Assembly: GCA_031259095.1 (NCBI GenBank)
Contig: JAIRLW010000626.1
Span: 1 to 6,724 of the forward strand
Direction: 5' to 3'
Source: Planctomycetaceae bacterium
GTDB lineage: Bacteria; Planctomycetota; Planctomycetia; Pirellulales; Thermoguttaceae
Length of the DNA stretch: 6,724 nucleotides
Program-made: the position numbers and the translations under genes
Part shown: piece by piece, positions 6,158-6,724 of the stretch
Layout: each line of letters starts with the position of its first letter
How positions within the stretch are numbered: position 1 is the first letter of the stretch
Notes under the pieces: generated by a model
The model's input: only the letters and a program-made list of their open reading frames with translations
What the model was told of the DNA's origin: nothing
Databases searched by the model: none

Positions 6158-6460
6158 TTATCGCGGTTTCAGTTGTCCGATCATTCGATCAACCGCGACG
6201 TCCATTTTGTCTGGAGTATCGTAAGTCCCTGCGGCAATTTCTGTTCTGATTCGATTGACAAGATCAAACCGGATACCGGATGACGATGATTCGTTGTTGG
6301 TCAGGCTGCTCAGACGCAAGGCTTCATCGGAAATCTGAATATCATCTTGTAACGCGGCATATCGTGCGGCGGCGGACGACGATTCCTGAGTTGGAACCGT
6401 TCGATGCGGACCTTGAAGGTTGTGAGGTCCGTGAACATATTGGGCATTGTAAATTTCCAT
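6158..6460 (-). CDS. flgM: FlgM-like anti-sigma-28 factor
   Basis: FlgM proteins bind the flagellar sigma factor FliA (sigma-28) and hold late flagellar genes off until the hook-basal body is complete, after which FlgM is exported. This 100-residue product has the right size. The C-terminal part, RFDLVNRIRTEIAAGTYDTP (64-83) followed by DKMDVAVDRMIGQL (84-97), matches the sigma-binding helices and the 'I-x-x-G-x-Y' signature of the family; DDIQISDEALRL (39-50) fits the usual segment before it. The N-terminus (MEIYNAQYVHGPHNLQGPHR) is of a type I associate with planctomycetal FlgM. A Ser/Ala-rich linker (28-34) and a serine run (58-61) suggest a flexible N-half, usual for FlgM. The start ATG 6460-6458 is set by AAGGAGAG seven bases upstream; an in-frame GTG 11 codons earlier is rejected. 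No other flagellar gene is in the window. Family assignment is from recalled patterns, not a search. Confidence 0.78.
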   Translation of the reverse strand: MEIYNAQYVHGPHNLQGPHRTVPTQESSSAAARYAALQDDIQISDEALRLSSLTNNESSSSGIRFDLVNRIRTEIAAGTYDTPDKMDVAVDRMIGQLKPR

Positions 6461-6467
6461 AACTAAT

Positions 6468-6475
6468 CTCTCCTT
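6468..6475 (-). promoter_or_regulatory. Shine-Dalgarno AAGGAGAG of flgM
   Basis: Lies seven bases before ATG 6460 on the minus strand, and decides between this start and the in-frame GTG at 6493-6491, which itself lies in a hairpin loop. Confidence 0.8.
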
Positions 6476-6483
6476 GAGTTTAT

Positions 6484-6538
6484 GATCCGTCACCGGATCG
6501 TTTTGGTTCTTCCATGCAAGGCGTCACATTGCCGCCTT
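6484..6538 (-). promoter_or_regulatory. Two hairpins in the flgM leader
   Basis: The first is GATCCG/CGGATC (6484-6489 with 6494-6499) around a four-base loop, only eight bases from the Shine-Dalgarno. The second is AAGGCG/CGCCTT (6518-6523 with 6533-6538) around a nine-base loop. Neither sequesters the Shine-Dalgarno directly and neither is followed by a U-tract, so they are not terminators. They may stabilise the mRNA or bind a regulator; the role is not shown. Confidence 0.45.
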
Positions 6539-6569
6539 CTTACCGGATTATTACGGCATTACAAAAAAT

Positions 6570-6605
6570 TTGTTCACCGTTTGTTCAAAAAAGTTAAATT
6601 GTTCA
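6570..6605 (-). repeat. Three direct copies of TGAACAA upstream of flgM
   Basis: On the minus strand TGAACAA occurs at 6605-6599, 6587-6581 and 6576-6570. The last two are 11 bases apart, about one helical turn, and the first is 18 bases from the second. They lie about 110-145 bases upstream of the flgM start, a place suited to an activator or repressor. The surrounding sequence is AT-rich, so chance is possible. Confidence 0.4.
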
Positions 6606-6724
6606 AAAGATCAAAAATAATGCTGACTATTTTTTCCTATTTTTCCTAATCACGAAAAAGTTCCTTTAAATATATTTAACTAATATACCTTGCAAATTTG
6701 CTTTGCCCCAATTCTTTTTTTCGA

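Noticed and set aside
5907..6649. 12-mer TATTTTTCCTAA found at 5907-5918 and 6638-6649
   Set aside because: Low-complexity T-rich word in AT-rich intergenic DNA, with flanks that do not match; likely chance.
6666..6679. 14-bp palindrome TTAAATATATTTAA
   Set aside because: Made only of A and T in very AT-rich sequence; no specific function can be argued.

Overview
The window reads as a piece of a flagellated, fairly AT-rich bacterial chromosome, most likely from a planctomycete. The main clue is a small FlgM-type anti-sigma factor near the right end whose N-terminus (MEIYNAQYVHGPHNLQGPHR) matches the 'I-Y-G-P-x-H-x-HGP-x-x-x-x-x-PHR' style I associate with planctomycetal FlgM. No rRNA or other marker confirms this, so the assignment is an inference from recall. 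Every gene I can support lies on the minus strand, so transcription runs from right to left.

Right to left the layout is: (i) flgM (6158-6460), with a structured, repeat-bearing leader upstream and, about 190 bases downstream, a strong minus-strand intrinsic terminator preceded by a second hairpin with C/U-rich single-stranded segments (5931-6047), which could be a 3'UTR-derived small RNA; (ii) an 835-base stretch (5323-6157) without a convincing protein gene but full of small repeats: a 9-bp x4 tandem, a perfect 22-bp x2 tandem, a 13-mer present twice, and several hairpins; (iii) an unrecognised four-helix membrane protein (4927-5322) whose stop codon overlaps the start of thiC in an ATGA junction; (iv) thiC (3602-4930), the HMP-P synthase of thiamine biosynthesis, in its short form with an intact CX2CX4C cluster motif; (v) a two-gene restriction-modification module, a DNA methyltransferase (2199-3455, TTG start with a good Shine-Dalgarno) followed 15 bases later by a PD-(D/E)xK-like nuclease (1371-2183) with a Q-x-K active-site variant; (vi) a MoxR-family AAA+ ATPase (142-1233), followed 16 bases later by the start of an unrecognised gene that leaves the window (1-125).

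The restriction-modification pair is visibly more AT-rich than thiC and moxR on either side, which suggests it was inserted between two housekeeping transcription units. Likely transcription units are: flgM alone; membrane protein plus thiC; methyltransferase plus nuclease; moxR plus the partial downstream gene. The most interesting points for follow-up are the R-M pair, the membrane protein coupled to thiC without a visible TPP riboswitch, and the hairpin/terminator RNA downstream of flgM. I did not find a clearly unprecedented multi-gene system.
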